From Bacillota bacterium (GTDB taxonomy: Bacteria; Bacillota; Clostridia; Tissierellales; Sporanaerobacteraceae): a stretch of 19,574 nucleotides of DNA. Numbering within the stretch: the stretch's first letter is position 1; each line of letters begins with the position of its first letter. The DNA is taken from positions 1 through 19,574 of the forward strand of contig JAKPAR010000269.1 of assembly GCA_029779375.1 (NCBI GenBank), written 5' to 3'. The position numbers and the translations under genes are program-made. Shown here piece by piece: positions 1 to 7,746 of the stretch. The notes below the pieces were generated by a model, which saw nothing but the letters and a program-made list of their open reading frames with translations, did no database searches and had not been told where the DNA came from.

Positions 1-558
1 GTAATTGGTTTCTTGGCTGGAACAATTTTAGGCGTACTAATAGCTATACTTCTCTGGTGGTCAGATTTTTGGGCAAAAGTATTAGATCCATATTTAGTAG
101 TTTTAAATAGTCTTCCTAAAACAGCTCTTGCCCCTATAATTATATTATGGGTAGGTGCAGGATATAGTGGAATCATCGTGACAGCTATTACAGTATCCAT
201 AATTATCACTATAATGAATGTCTACAATGGCTTCATAAGTGTAGATGCAGATAAAATAAAATTGCTTCAAACTTTTGGTGCTACAAAATCTCAAATATTA
301 AAAAAAGTGGTATTGCCTTCAAGCATACCTACTATCATCAGCACTTTAAAAGTAAATATTGGTCTTTCATGGGTAGGTGTCATTGTAGGAGAATTTCTTG
401 TGTCTAAAGCAGGTATTGGATACTTGATTGTATATGGTGGGCAAGTGTTTAAACTAGATTTAGTAATGATGAGTGTATTTATATTAGCTATAATATCTGC
501 CCTTATGTATCAACTAATTGCTTTTTTTGAAAACAAATTTACAAAATGGCAACAATAA
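1..558 (+). CDS. ABC transporter permease, SsuC/TauC type (5' end missing)
   Basis: Inner-membrane permease of a BPD-type importer of the nitrate/sulfonate/taurine (SsuC/TauC) kind. The reading frame is open from base 1 (V-I-G-F before the first possible TTG at 13), so the gene starts outside the window and 185 codons are visible. Several hydrophobic helices flank the EAA loop that contacts the ATPase: LLQTFGATKSQILKKVVLP, about residues 92-110 of the visible part, with the usual A-T/S-K...LP pattern. The family is about 250-260 aa long, so roughly 70 residues are missing. The matching ATPase and binding protein are not in the window. The substrate cannot be told from the permease; thiamine precursors, sulfonates and similar molecules are all served by this family. 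The gene ends inside a bidirectional terminator hairpin shared with the convergent map gene. Confidence 0.9.
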   Translation, partial: VIGFLAGTILGVLIAILLWWSDFWAKVLDPYLVVLNSLPKTALAPIIILWVGAGYSGIIVTAITVSIIITIMNVYNGFISVDADKIKLLQTFGATKSQILKKVVLPSSIPTIISTLKVNIGLSWVGVIVGEFLVSKAGIGYLIVYGGQVFKLDLVMMSVFILAIISALMYQLIAFFENKFTKWQQ

Positions 559-585
559 ATGGAGGTTAAAAACCTCCATTTATTG
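553..585. terminator. Bidirectional intrinsic terminator between permease and map
   Basis: Perfect 15-bp inverted repeat (CAATAAATGGAGGTT, 3-nt loop, complement) whose A/T-rich outer arms give a T-rich tract in both orientations. It contains the stop codons of both convergent genes (556-558 on + and 580-582 on -). Confidence 0.88.
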
Positions 586-1326
586 TTTAGTTATGATTAT
601 AGGTCCATCCTTAGTTATAGCTAATGTATGTTCATATTGAGCTGACAACTTTCCATCTAATGTTCTAGCCGTCCATTGATTTTCATCAATTTTGCAATGA
701 TATGTTCCTATATTCACCATTGGTTCAATAGTCAAAACCATTCCTTCCATAAGTCTAAGTCCTCTTCCGGGACGACCAAAATGAGGAACTTGAGGATCTT
801 CATGCATGTTTCTCCCAATACCATGCCCAACAAAGTCTCTCACAACAGAAAAACCTTCCCCTTCTACATAAGCCTGTATAGCATGAGAAATATCTCCTAT
901 CCTATTTCCTATAACCGCTTTTTCTATCCCTATATACAATGCATTTTTTGTTACTTTCAAAAGTTTCTCTGCTTCAGGTGAAATATCTCCAACAGCATAG
1001 GACCAAGCAGAATCTGCAAGCCATCCATCTAAATTCACAACCATATCTATAGTTACAATATCTCCATTCTTCAACGGCTTCTTGTTGGGAAACCCATGAC
1101 ATATTTCATCATTTACAGAAGCACAGGTAGCAAATGGATATCCTTCATAACCCTTTTGCTCTGGTGTTGCACCATGTTTTTTCATATATTCTTCCGCAAA
1201 CTCATCTATCTCTATTGTAGAAATACCTGGTTTGATTATTTTAGCAATTTCCTTATGACAATTTGCAAGTATTTCTCCTGCTTTTTGCATCTTTTCAATT
1301 TCTTCCATAGTCTTTATTATCACCAT
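580..1326 (-). CDS. map: Type I methionine aminopeptidase
   Basis: Removes the initiator methionine from nascent proteins in the cytoplasm using two divalent metal ions. At 248 aa it has the usual length of bacterial MetAP1. All five metal ligands are present: Asp94 (TIDM), Asp105 (LADS), His168 (VGHGIG), Glu201 (TIEPM) and Glu232 (YEHT). The substrate-contacting histidines His77 (EICHG) and His175 are there too. The ATG follows GGGAG at about 9 nt. It lies 20 bp downstream of the TPR gene on the same strand and is probably cotranscribed with it. The housekeeping map of Firmicutes usually sits in the ribosomal protein operon beside adk and infA. This copy does not, so it is likely a second, paralogous MetAP (inference from context). 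Confidence 0.95.
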   Translation of the reverse strand: MVIIKTMEEIEKMQKAGEILANCHKEIAKIIKPGISTIEIDEFAEEYMKKHGATPEQKGYEGYPFATCASVNDEICHGFPNKKPLKNGDIVTIDMVVNLDGWLADSAWSYAVGDISPEAEKLLKVTKNALYIGIEKAVIGNRIGDISHAIQAYVEGEGFSVVRDFVGHGIGRNMHEDPQVPHFGRPGRGLRLMEGMVLTIEPMVNIGTYHCKIDENQWTARTLDGKLSAQYEHTLAITKDGPIIITKQ

Positions 1327-1346
1327 ATTTTCATACTCCCTTCAAT

Positions 1347-2291
1347 TTATTCTTTTGCCCTTTTATTTATAATTTCAATAAATCTCTCATCTTCATAGAG
1401 ATTTTCTAAATCTTCATCAATTTTCATTATATCTATGAATTCAGGATACAAAAGCACTGACTTTCTCAAGTCCTTTATGGCCTCATCTTTTTTATTTAAC
1501 TTTGAATAACAACAAGCTCTATTATAATACAGATATTCTGCTTCAGGATTGTATTTAATTCCTTCAGTCAAAACTTCAATTGCTTCTTTAATTTTCCCCT
1601 GTTCTATATATATAACAGATTTGTTTAAAAAAGAATAAGGATATGTATTGTTTTTAGCTATTGACTTGTTGTAATACTCTACAGCTTTTTTATAATTGTT
1701 CATTTTTTTGTATATAACCCCCATATTAAAAAGAGCCTTATAATAATCTGAATTTATTTCAATACTTTTTTTTACCATTTCATAAGCCTTGTCGTATTGT
1801 TTTATTTCTTCATAAATAGAACCTAGATTGTTATATGCTATATAATCATTTGGAGACAATTTAATTACTTTTTTATAATACTTTATAGCTTTGTCTTTTT
1901 CCCCCATATCATCATATATATTGGCTATGTAAAAATAAGCTCTATCATATTCAGGATTTATTTCTACAGCTTTTAAATAACTTTCCAGAGCCTTTTCCTT
2001 GTTTCCCATTCTTTCATATATTGTTGCCATACCATAAAAAGCCCCTGATTCTTCATCATCTATATCCACTACTCCTTTATAAGCTTTCAGTGCTCCCTCT
2101 AAATTGTCCATTTCATCATAAATAAATGCTATATTATACAAAATATCTATGGTTTCATCTTCGTCACCAGGAAAATCCAATGCTTTTAAATAAAATTTCA
2201 CAGCTTTTTCTTTAGAATCCTCCAAATAAAAATTTTCAGCTAGTATTATATAATTATATCTTCTGTCAAAATCAGTTAAGTAACTTTTCAT
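1347..2291 (-). CDS. Tetratricopeptide repeat protein
   Basis: Soluble 314-aa protein made almost entirely of TPR units of 34 residues. About eight follow one another from residue 14 to 290, with typical A/G-Y-x-N/K-A signatures such as AYNNLGSIYEEIKQYDKAYE and ALFNMGVIYKKMNNYKKAVE. No signal peptide, membrane segment or catalytic domain is seen. The C-terminal stretch (DLENLYEDERFIEII) is the capping motif common after TPR arrays. TPR solenoids are protein-binding scaffolds, but the partner is unknown. GAGGTG lies 8 nt before the ATG. The map gene follows 20 bp downstream, suggesting a two-gene operon. A specific function cannot be assigned. Confidence 0.85.
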   Translation of the reverse strand: MKSYLTDFDRRYNYIILAENFYLEDSKEKAVKFYLKALDFPGDEDETIDILYNIAFIYDEMDNLEGALKAYKGVVDIDDEESGAFYGMATIYERMGNKEKALESYLKAVEINPEYDRAYFYIANIYDDMGEKDKAIKYYKKVIKLSPNDYIAYNNLGSIYEEIKQYDKAYEMVKKSIEINSDYYKALFNMGVIYKKMNNYKKAVEYYNKSIAKNNTYPYSFLNKSVIYIEQGKIKEAIEVLTEGIKYNPEAEYLYYNRACCYSKLNKKDEAIKDLRKSVLLYPEFIDIMKIDEDLENLYEDERFIEIINKRAKE

Positions 2292-2369
2292 GAATTCTGC
2301 ACCTCTTAATTTTTATTGTCTTCTTATAGTTTATCATATTTTATAGCTTATATATTAATAATTAATTTT

Positions 2370-2402
2370 TAAAAAAATAAAAATGGAGGATTTATTCCTC
2401 CA
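2370..2402 (-). terminator. Intrinsic terminator of the metal ATPase gene
   Basis: On the minus strand a 7-bp stem (TGGAGGA/TCCTCCA, 5-nt loop, 2384-2402) overlaps the stop codon and is followed by a T-rich run (complement of 2370-2383). Confidence 0.8.
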
Positions 2403-4506
2403 CTTTAAGTGCTCGCATTGAATTCAATATAGCAATTACAGACACTCCTACATCAGCAAATACTGCTTCCCACATAGTTGCTACACCAAAAGCTCCCATA
2501 ATAAGTACTATAATTTTTACTCCCAAGGCAAGATAAATATTTTGGGTAACAATTTTCTTAGTTCTTCTTGCTATTTTAATTCCTGTTGTTATTTTTTTAG
2601 GTTCATCTGTCATTATAACTATATCAGAAGCCTCAATAGCTGCATCTGAACCTAGCCCTCCCATAGCAATTCCGACATCTGCTCTAGCTAAAACTGGTGC
2701 ATCATTTACTCCATCTCCCACAAAAGCAACTTTGCCTTTACGGCTACTCTCATTCATTATTTTTTCTAAAACACTAACTTTATCTTGTGGCAAAAGTTCT
2801 CCATATACACTATCTATACCCAATATCTTTCCTACTTTGCTAGCTACATATTGATTGTCTCCTGAAAGCATGATAGTTCGCTTAATTCCTAAATTTTTTA
2901 ATTCCATTATAGTATCTTTTGCATCTTCTTTTATCTCATCAGATATAATTATATATCCAATATATTCATTATTTTTAGCCACATATACAATTGTACCAAA
3001 GCTTTCCTTATCCTCAACTTCGATATTTTCACTTTCAAACAATCTTTTATTCCCAATCATTACCTTGTTTCCGTTTATTTCAACCTTTACTCCCATGCCC
3101 GATATTTCTCTATAGTCTTTCAATAGACTTTCATCTAGTTTTCCTTCATAAGCTTCTATTATAGACTTACCTATTGGATGATTTGAAAAAGCTTCTCCAT
3201 GAGCTGCAAGGTAAATGACCTCATCTTCTGTAAAACCCTCTTTAGCATTTACTTCAGTTACTTTAAATACGCCCTTTGTGATAGTTCCTGTCTTATCCAT
3301 GACAAGAGTATCTACTTGATTTAAAGCTTCTAAATAATTCCCACCTTTTATGAGTATACCAGATTTAGAAGCTCCTCCTATACCACCAAAAAAACCTAAT
3401 GGAATAGATATAACTAATGCACAAGGACAAGATATAACTAAAAATATCAGTGCTCTATAGACCCATTCACTTAAACTAAGCTTAAATATAATTGGCGGTA
3501 TAAAAGCAATAAAAGCAGCACTAATAACCACTATTGGTGTATAATATCTAGCAAATGTAGTTATGAAATTTTCAGTAGGTGCTTTCTTGCTTGAAGCATT
3601 TTCTACCAAATCAAGTATTTTTGATACTGTTGACTCACCAAATTCTTTTGAAACTTCTATAGTTAAAAGTCCACTATTATTTACATATCCACTAAAAACA
3701 CTATCTCCAGCCTGTACAACTCTAGGAACATTTTCTCCAGTTATATTTGAGGTATCCACAGTAGATTTACCTTCGACTATTACTCCATCTAGTGGAATTT
3801 TTTCTCCTGGTTTCACAATTATATAATCTCCTACATGGACATTTTGTGGATCTACTTTCACTAACTCATCACCATTCTTTACATTTGCATAGTCCGGCCT
3901 AATATCAAGAAGAGATTTTATAGACTTCCTAGAATGGTTAACTGCCATATCTTGAAACAATTCTCCAATCTGATAAAATAGCATAACAGCTACACCTTCA
4001 GGATAATTCCCTATAGAAAAAGCTCCTATGGTTGCCAAAGCCATTAAAAAATTTTCATCAAATACCTGACCATGAGCTATATTTTTTAAAGCTCTAACAA
4101 GGATTTCCCCACCAACAACAATATAACTTGCAAAGAAAAATATAAACTCTAAATTCCCCTTGAATTTAAACAATATGGGAACAATAAACAACATGGTCCC
4201 TATTAAAATCTTCATTATTTCACCTTTTTCCACTTCTCCATGACTATGATTATGACCATGATCTTTCTTGTCATGAAATTCACTATCTATTATTTTTACA
4301 TCTGGTTCAACTTTATTCACAATAGTTTTTATTTCATCTACTATTTCATCTGAATTGTTCTCACTTTGTATTTGAACCTTTAATTTCTTTGAAACAAAAT
4401 CCATAATTGCAATATCTACTCCATCTATATCATTGGTCATCTTTTCAATTTTATTTGCACAATTTGCACAATTTAGTCCTTCCAAAATTAATGTTTTTTC
4501 AACCAT
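2392..4506 (-). CDS. cadA: P1B-type Zn/Cd/Pb-exporting ATPase
   Basis: Membrane pump that uses ATP to expel soft divalent metals. Numbering is from the ATG at 4506 (704 aa). There is an N-terminal heavy-metal-associated domain with CANC (Cys13, Cys16), then a His-rich linker around residues 78-89 (H-D-K-K-D-H-G-H-N-H-S-H). TGE follows at 256-258, then the metal-gating CPC at 360-362, the phosphorylated Asp404 in DKTGT, the P1B-specific HP pair at 443-444 and GDGVNDAP. A last-helix Asp in FADVG is typical of the P1B-2 (Zn/Cd/Pb) class rather than copper pumps. This start is preferred over an upstream in-frame ATG at 4533 because GGGGG (4516-4520) sits 9 nt before it, and the upstream ATG lies inside the operator palindrome. 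No metal-sensor repressor gene is adjacent. Confidence 0.94.
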   Translation of the reverse strand: MVEKTLILEGLNCANCANKIEKMTNDIDGVDIAIMDFVSKKLKVQIQSENNSDEIVDEIKTIVNKVEPDVKIIDSEFHDKKDHGHNHSHGEVEKGEIMKILIGTMLFIVPILFKFKGNLEFIFFFASYIVVGGEILVRALKNIAHGQVFDENFLMALATIGAFSIGNYPEGVAVMLFYQIGELFQDMAVNHSRKSIKSLLDIRPDYANVKNGDELVKVDPQNVHVGDYIIVKPGEKIPLDGVIVEGKSTVDTSNITGENVPRVVQAGDSVFSGYVNNSGLLTIEVSKEFGESTVSKILDLVENASSKKAPTENFITTFARYYTPIVVISAAFIAFIPPIIFKLSLSEWVYRALIFLVISCPCALVISIPLGFFGGIGGASKSGILIKGGNYLEALNQVDTLVMDKTGTITKGVFKVTEVNAKEGFTEDEVIYLAAHGEAFSNHPIGKSIIEAYEGKLDESLLKDYREISGMGVKVEINGNKVMIGNKRLFESENIEVEDKESFGTIVYVAKNNEYIGYIIISDEIKEDAKDTIMELKNLGIKRTIMLSGDNQYVASKVGKILGIDSVYGELLPQDKVSVLEKIMNESSRKGKVAFVGDGVNDAPVLARADVGIAMGGLGSDAAIEASDIVIMTDEPKKITTGIKIARRTKKIVTQNIYLALGVKIIVLIMGAFGVATMWEAVFADVGVSVIAILNSMRALKVEE

Positions 4507-4525
4507 GATTTCTTGCCCCCTTTTC

Positions 4526-4565
4526 ATAATCAAACATATGAATAAATGTTCATATGTTTGATTAT
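4526..4565. promoter_or_regulatory. 40-bp palindromic operator, ArsR/SmtB (CadC)-like
   Basis: Perfect 17-bp arms (core CATATGAA ... TTCATATG) separated by 6 nt, placed directly downstream of the cadA -10 box and covering the expected transcription start. The ATATGAA-N6-TTCATAT core resembles known ArsR/SmtB-family zinc/cadmium operators with 12-2-12 symmetry. Repression by a CadC/SmtB-like protein that releases DNA on metal binding is inferred. Confidence 0.75.
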
Positions 4566-4594
4566 ATTTTACTCCAATTTTGTTTCTGTGTCAA
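4566..4594 (-). promoter_or_regulatory. Sigma-A promoter of the metal ATPase gene
   Basis: On the minus strand TTGACA (4589-4594) and TAAAAT (4566-4571) are separated by exactly 17 bp. This gives a near-consensus promoter just upstream of the palindromic operator and about 60 bp before the cadA start. Confidence 0.85.
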
Positions 4595-4605
4595 CAAAAA
4601 GGAAT

Positions 4606-4632
4606 AAAAAAAGCAGCTAAGCTGCTTTTTTA
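4606..4632. terminator. Intrinsic terminator downstream of the nitroreductase-like gene
   Basis: 11-bp perfect stem AAAAAAGCAGC / GCTGCTTTTTT with a TAA loop. It works in either direction, overlaps the stop codon of the gene ending at 4630, and isolates that gene from the cadA promoter. Confidence 0.87.
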
Positions 4633-5442
4633 TATATAAAATTCTCCTATCGATTTATAAAAAACTTTATCTACTTCTCTGCCTTCATCATGGAGTAATT
4701 TCCATTTCCCATTTAATCCAATTGACTTTGCCATGTTTTCAAAATAATACATTATAATCCCTGCATCTACTAAACTATATTTATTGTCAGTACACATCAA
4801 AGTCAATACAATTCTATCATCTTTTAATATAAATCTCCAAGGTTGATTATTGTAACTAGATGGCGCAAATCTTATATAATAAAACAAATCACTCAATCCT
4901 CTATTTTCTAACTCATCCATGTCAATTTTGTTTCCTATTTCATCTTTATAAACTATCTCCTCTATAGCTAATCTACAGCTTTCTCCTTCTTGACCAAATG
5001 GATTTTTGGCTACTGGATACCCTATTGCAAGTAAATAATCCACCTTCCCATTTTTAAGCTCAAACAATACCTTCTTTATATCTTCTTCTACATCTACAAT
5101 GTTTATCCAGCAACTACCCAAATTCAATTCTGATGCCTTAGTTATTAAACTTTCCATTGCATATGAAGCGTTTATGATACATTCATCTGATTCATCTAGA
5201 AATTCTAATGCAATGTAATGAGGACTTTTAATCATGACACCAGCATATCCACCTTTTCCACTGAGGGCTTTATAAACTAATTTCCCATCTTCAACTAATA
5301 TAAATTTAAAATTATTATTAGCCGTATTAGATTCCAATTTCCTCCCATAGTCCATCAATTCTTCTAATACTTTTTTATCCACATTTTTTTCTTTAAAATC
5401 TCTTATAGACTTTCTATTTTTTAAAAAATTACTCATCAACAT
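4630..5442 (-). CDS. Nitroreductase-fold protein (putative TM nitroreductase type)
   Basis: A 270-aa flavin-fold protein. The N-terminus has the nitroreductase FMN-binding signature (RKSIRDF, residues 10-16). The middle contains the helix SYAMESLITKASELNLGSCW typical of this fold, followed by LLAIGYP. The second half repeats a nitroreductase-like segment (RFAPSSYNNQPWRF), the pattern of proteins annotated as putative TM nitroreductase, which pack two half-domains in one chain. Such proteins probably bind FMN and reduce an unknown acceptor; no substrate can be given. The ATG at 5442 lies about 9 nt after AGGA, and a second ATG two codons on would also fit. The PAP2 gene lies 66 bp upstream on the same strand, so cotranscription is possible. 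Confidence 0.82.
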   Translation of the reverse strand: MLMSNFLKNRKSIRDFKEKNVDKKVLEELMDYGRKLESNTANNNFKFILVEDGKLVYKALSGKGGYAGVMIKSPHYIALEFLDESDECIINASYAMESLITKASELNLGSCWINIVDVEEDIKKVLFELKNGKVDYLLAIGYPVAKNPFGQEGESCRLAIEEIVYKDEIGNKIDMDELENRGLSDLFYYIRFAPSSYNNQPWRFILKDDRIVLTLMCTDNKYSLVDAGIIMYYFENMAKSIGLNGKWKLLHDEGREVDKVFYKSIGEFYI

Positions 5443-5508
5443 TTCCGCTCATCCTTTCTTTATTGTCTTCTATCTATTTATACCACTCCACTATAAATTC
5501 AATCTCAT

Positions 5509-6072
5509 TTAAGCCAATTTCAAAAATATCATAAATCGTTTTAAATAATCTATAAGCTGAAAGTGAACAATCAATGAAGAAAACACTCCAACAGCCATGC
5601 CAGCTAGAACATCTGTCGGATAGTGAACACCCAAATACATTCTAGATATTCCAACTAAAAGTGCAACTAAAAGCATCGGTATAGCTATATAAGGAAAATT
5701 TAAAGCCATGATTGTAGCTATAGAAAAACTGGCTGTAGTATGTCCTGATGGAAAGGAATAGTCTTTAAGAACAATATTGAAACGATTTACACTGTCAAAT
5801 CTATTGAAGGGTCTTTCCCTTTCTAATGTTCTCTTAAGTATTTGGACAAATATCTGACTTAAAGTGAGAGTAGTAAGCCCTTCTAGCCCTATAAGTCGCA
5901 TTTTATTTTTGCCAAATATAAACAATGACATCATAAAACCAGTTGTAAACCATCCACCACCTAAATTCGTCACATAATACATAAACTTATCTAAGAATTT
6001 ATTTTTAATTGTATCATTAAACCAATGAAGCAATTTTTTATCGAAAGTTTTAACTCTTTTTTTATTTCCCAT
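5509..6072 (-). CDS. PAP2-family membrane phosphatase
   Basis: Integral membrane phosphatase of 187 aa with all three signature motifs of the PAP2/BcrC superfamily: K80-x6-R87-P88 (KRTLERERP), P108-S-G-H111 and S143-R-x5-H150-x3-D154 (SRMYLGVHYPTD). His111 and His150 are the expected catalytic residues. About five hydrophobic helices surround the motifs. Family members dephosphorylate lipid phosphates such as undecaprenyl pyrophosphate, phosphatidic acid or phosphatidylglycerol phosphate on the outer face of the membrane. The motifs do not decide among these. The start is supported by TAGGGTG about 5 nt upstream and a promoter further upstream. It is transcribed ahead of the nitroreductase-like gene. 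Confidence 0.93.
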   Translation of the reverse strand: MGNKKRVKTFDKKLLHWFNDTIKNKFLDKFMYYVTNLGGGWFTTGFMMSLFIFGKNKMRLIGLEGLTTLTLSQIFVQILKRTLERERPFNRFDSVNRFNIVLKDYSFPSGHTTASFSIATIMALNFPYIAIPMLLVALLVGISRMYLGVHYPTDVLAGMAVGVFSSLIVHFQLIDYLKRFMIFLKLA

Positions 6073-6101
6073 ACTATCACCCTACGGTTTATTTTAAGTT
6101 T

Positions 6102-6131
6102 AGTATAGAACATTAGTACCAATTTTGTAAA
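6102..6131 (-). promoter_or_regulatory. Sigma-A promoter of the PAP2 gene
   Basis: On the minus strand TTTACA (6126-6131) and TATACT (6102-6107) are separated by 18 bp, about 30 bp upstream of the PAP2 start codon. Confidence 0.65.
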
Positions 6132-6140
6132 GTGTTAACG

Positions 6141-6169
6141 CAAATAAAAGGTAGAGAATACTCTACCTT
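6141..6169 (-). terminator. Intrinsic terminator of the GntR-ABC operon
   Basis: 9-bp stem AAGGTAGAG / CTCTACCTT with a 4-nt loop (6148-6169), followed on the minus strand by TTTTATTTG. It overlaps the stop codon of the ABC ATPase gene. Confidence 0.8.
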
Positions 6170-7187
6170 ATGCTTTACTTCTATTTAATTTTATACTCCA
6201 GTTGGATAAAAACCATCCTAAAAATCCTCCAACCACATATCCAAGAACAAGGAAAACACTTCTGAATCTATCACCATTGTAGAAAAGATCTTCGAATATC
6301 CAAACAAACATTATACCCATAAGAAGTGAAAAACAAATACTTACTCCTACTTTGAAAAATGTTTCAATATTCTCAAACTCCAATGTTTCTCCACTTCTCT
6401 CTAATTTATTCTTATCAAAATTGTCATTTGCAACTATTTGATAGACTTTCCCAATATTTTCTATTTTCAAAATATCTTTATTTGTTTTTATTTCTTCAGG
6501 AATATCCTCTTTAAAAGCCACTTGTATTTTCCTCACTCTAGTCTTTAATTCATCTATACTTTCTTCCATAAGTACTCTTCCTTCATGAATTATTCCTATG
6601 TGGTCACAAATTTGCTCAAGTTCTCCTAAATTGTGAGTAGATATAAGAACAGTGGTATCGTTTAAACTCACTTCCTCAACTAAAAGATTTAGTACCTGCC
6701 TTCTCACAACTGGATCAAGTCCAGATGTAGGTTCATCTAATATAAGTACCTTTGGCATTATAGATAAGTTTACCAATATAGATAATTGAGTTTTCATTCC
6801 TTTTGATAAGTACTTTATCTTTTTGTTTTCATCTAATTTAAAAACCTTCTTCAAGTTTTTAAATCGTTCTTCGTTCCACATAGGATAAGCATTTCTATAA
6901 AATTCAATCATATCTTTTATTTTAAAATTTGGATAAAAATATTGAAAATCAGAAACATATCCTATTCTACCCTTGATACTTGTATTTTTTAGAATATCTT
7001 CTCCACAAATAAGTGTATTTCCTCTTTCAGGTTCATATATGCCTACCAAGCATTTAATCAAAGTAGTTTTTCCCGCTCCATTTGGCCCTATAAGCCCATA
7101 GATAGAACCACTCTCAATATTTATACTTACATTATCTAAAATCTTTGTTCCACCCAGATATTTATCAATATTTTGAGTTCTAATCAT
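6168..7187 (-). CDS. ABC transporter ATPase (YtrB type) with a C-terminal membrane hairpin
   Basis: Cytoplasmic ATPase of the YtrB/EcsA-like exporter group, 339 aa. The nucleotide-binding domain spans about residues 1-220: Walker A GPNGAGKT (34-41), a non-standard signature LSKGM (127-131, as in YtrB-like proteins), Walker B LILDEP (148-153) and switch His185. After a linker, residues 281-299 and 310-328 form two strongly hydrophobic segments, unlike the usual soluble C-terminus of about 230-300 aa. The downstream permease gene expected in YtrA-type operons is missing, since a terminator follows at once. The tail could therefore be the end of a lost permease joined by an internal deletion, or a genuine membrane anchor. 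The ATG overlaps the end of the GntR gene by 8 bp, implying translational coupling and shared regulation. Confidence 0.88.
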   Translation of the reverse strand: MIRTQNIDKYLGGTKILDNVSINIESGSIYGLIGPNGAGKTTLIKCLVGIYEPERGNTLICGEDILKNTSIKGRIGYVSDFQYFYPNFKIKDMIEFYRNAYPMWNEERFKNLKKVFKLDENKKIKYLSKGMKTQLSILVNLSIMPKVLILDEPTSGLDPVVRRQVLNLLVEEVSLNDTTVLISTHNLGELEQICDHIGIIHEGRVLMEESIDELKTRVRKIQVAFKEDIPEEIKTNKDILKIENIGKVYQIVANDNFDKNKLERSGETLEFENIETFFKVGVSICFSLLMGIMFVWIFEDLFYNGDRFRSVFLVLGYVVGGFLGWFLSNWSIKLNRSKA

Positions 7188-7572
7188 CTTCCTCCACCCC
7201 CTTCAATTCTTTCAATAAACTCTTTATCATCTCATATATATCTTCTTCCTTAAATCCCATATAATAAGCTTCTACTATACCTTTCTTAAAAATTTCCTTT
7301 ACTTCCATGAGTTTTTCCTCATCCTTTCTAGGCTTATAATCTTCCGATACAAAAGTCCCTTTCCCCCTTATAGTAACTGTCACTTTTTGTCTTTCTAATT
7401 CCTGATATGCTTTTTGTATAGTATTTGGATTTAATGTCATCATCTTGGCCATTTCTCTCACTGATGGAAGTTTGTCTCCCGGCTCAATGATTCCCTTTAG
7501 TATTCCTTCTTTTATCTCATTTACAATCTGCTCATATATTGGAGTGCTACTAGTTGCATCTATATTTATCAC
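7180..7572 (-). CDS. GntR-family repressor, YtrA subfamily
   Basis: A 130-aa transcription regulator. Residues 10-75 form the GntR winged helix-turn-helix (PIYEQIVNEIKEGILKG, then KLPSVREMAKMMTLNPNTIQ). A short helical C-terminus of about 50 residues replaces a ligand-binding domain, which defines the YtrA group. These proteins normally repress their own operon and the ABC transporter genes that follow, often in response to cell-wall-active antibiotics; that inducer is family knowledge, not seen here. Translation starts at a GTG 7 nt after a strong GGAGG. The gene overlaps the ABC ATPase gene. A promoter and a matching palindrome lie just upstream. Confidence 0.92.
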   Translation of the reverse strand: MINIDATSSTPIYEQIVNEIKEGILKGIIEPGDKLPSVREMAKMMTLNPNTIQKAYQELERQKVTVTIRGKGTFVSEDYKPRKDEEKLMEVKEIFKKGIVEAYYMGFKEEDIYEMIKSLLKELKGVEEDD

Positions 7573-7599
7573 TTTCTCACCTCCACTTGATATACTTCT

Positions 7600-7626
7600 T
7601 ATGTGTATTATGTGTATTATGCGTAC
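7600..7626. repeat. Three tandem 9-bp repeats in the GntR leader
   Basis: TATGTGTAT, TATGTGTAT, TATGCGTAC in direct succession in the 5' leader of the gntR gene. The first two copies are identical and the third differs at two positions. The third copy overlaps the operator palindrome, so the extra copies may be additional half-sites or simple slippage repeats. Confidence 0.7.
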
Positions 7627-7643
7627 TATTTGAACTAATACAC
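7621..7643. promoter_or_regulatory. Probable YtrA-type operator
   Basis: Imperfect inverted repeat GCGTACTA-N7-TAATACAC (6 of 8 positions pair), read on the minus strand as AGTGTA-N13-TACGCA. It resembles the AGTGTA-N13-AACACT arrangement known for B. subtilis YtrA. It sits immediately downstream of the -10 box, where a bound repressor would block initiation. Confidence 0.55.
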
Positions 7644-7650
7644 TATAAAC

Positions 7651-7679
7651 AGTATAATGCCTTACGAAAAAAAAGTCAA
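7651..7679 (-). promoter_or_regulatory. Sigma-A promoter of the gntR-ABC operon
   Basis: On the minus strand TTGACT (7674-7679) and TATACT (7651-7656) have a 17-bp spacer. The start point would fall beside the operator palindrome at 7621-7643. Confidence 0.82.
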
Positions 7680-7746
7680 GTGCCTTTGATGTTTTTTTGT
7701 TATAATTATGTATAAATTAGAAACTCTTGAAAGGGAGATACTAAAA

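Noticed and set aside
676..1398. Two open frames of about 100 codons antisense to map
   Set aside because: Both lie opposite conserved aminopeptidase coding sequence and have no translation signals.
4507..4533. Upstream start of the metal ATPase adding 9 residues
   Set aside because: It lies within the operator and has no ribosome binding site. The strong GGGGG serves the ATG at 4506.
7708..7746. In-frame upstream ATG for the helicase, adding 13 residues
   Set aside because: No ribosome binding site precedes 7708, while AAGGGAG lies at ideal distance from the ATG at 7747. The Q-motif begins right after the later start.
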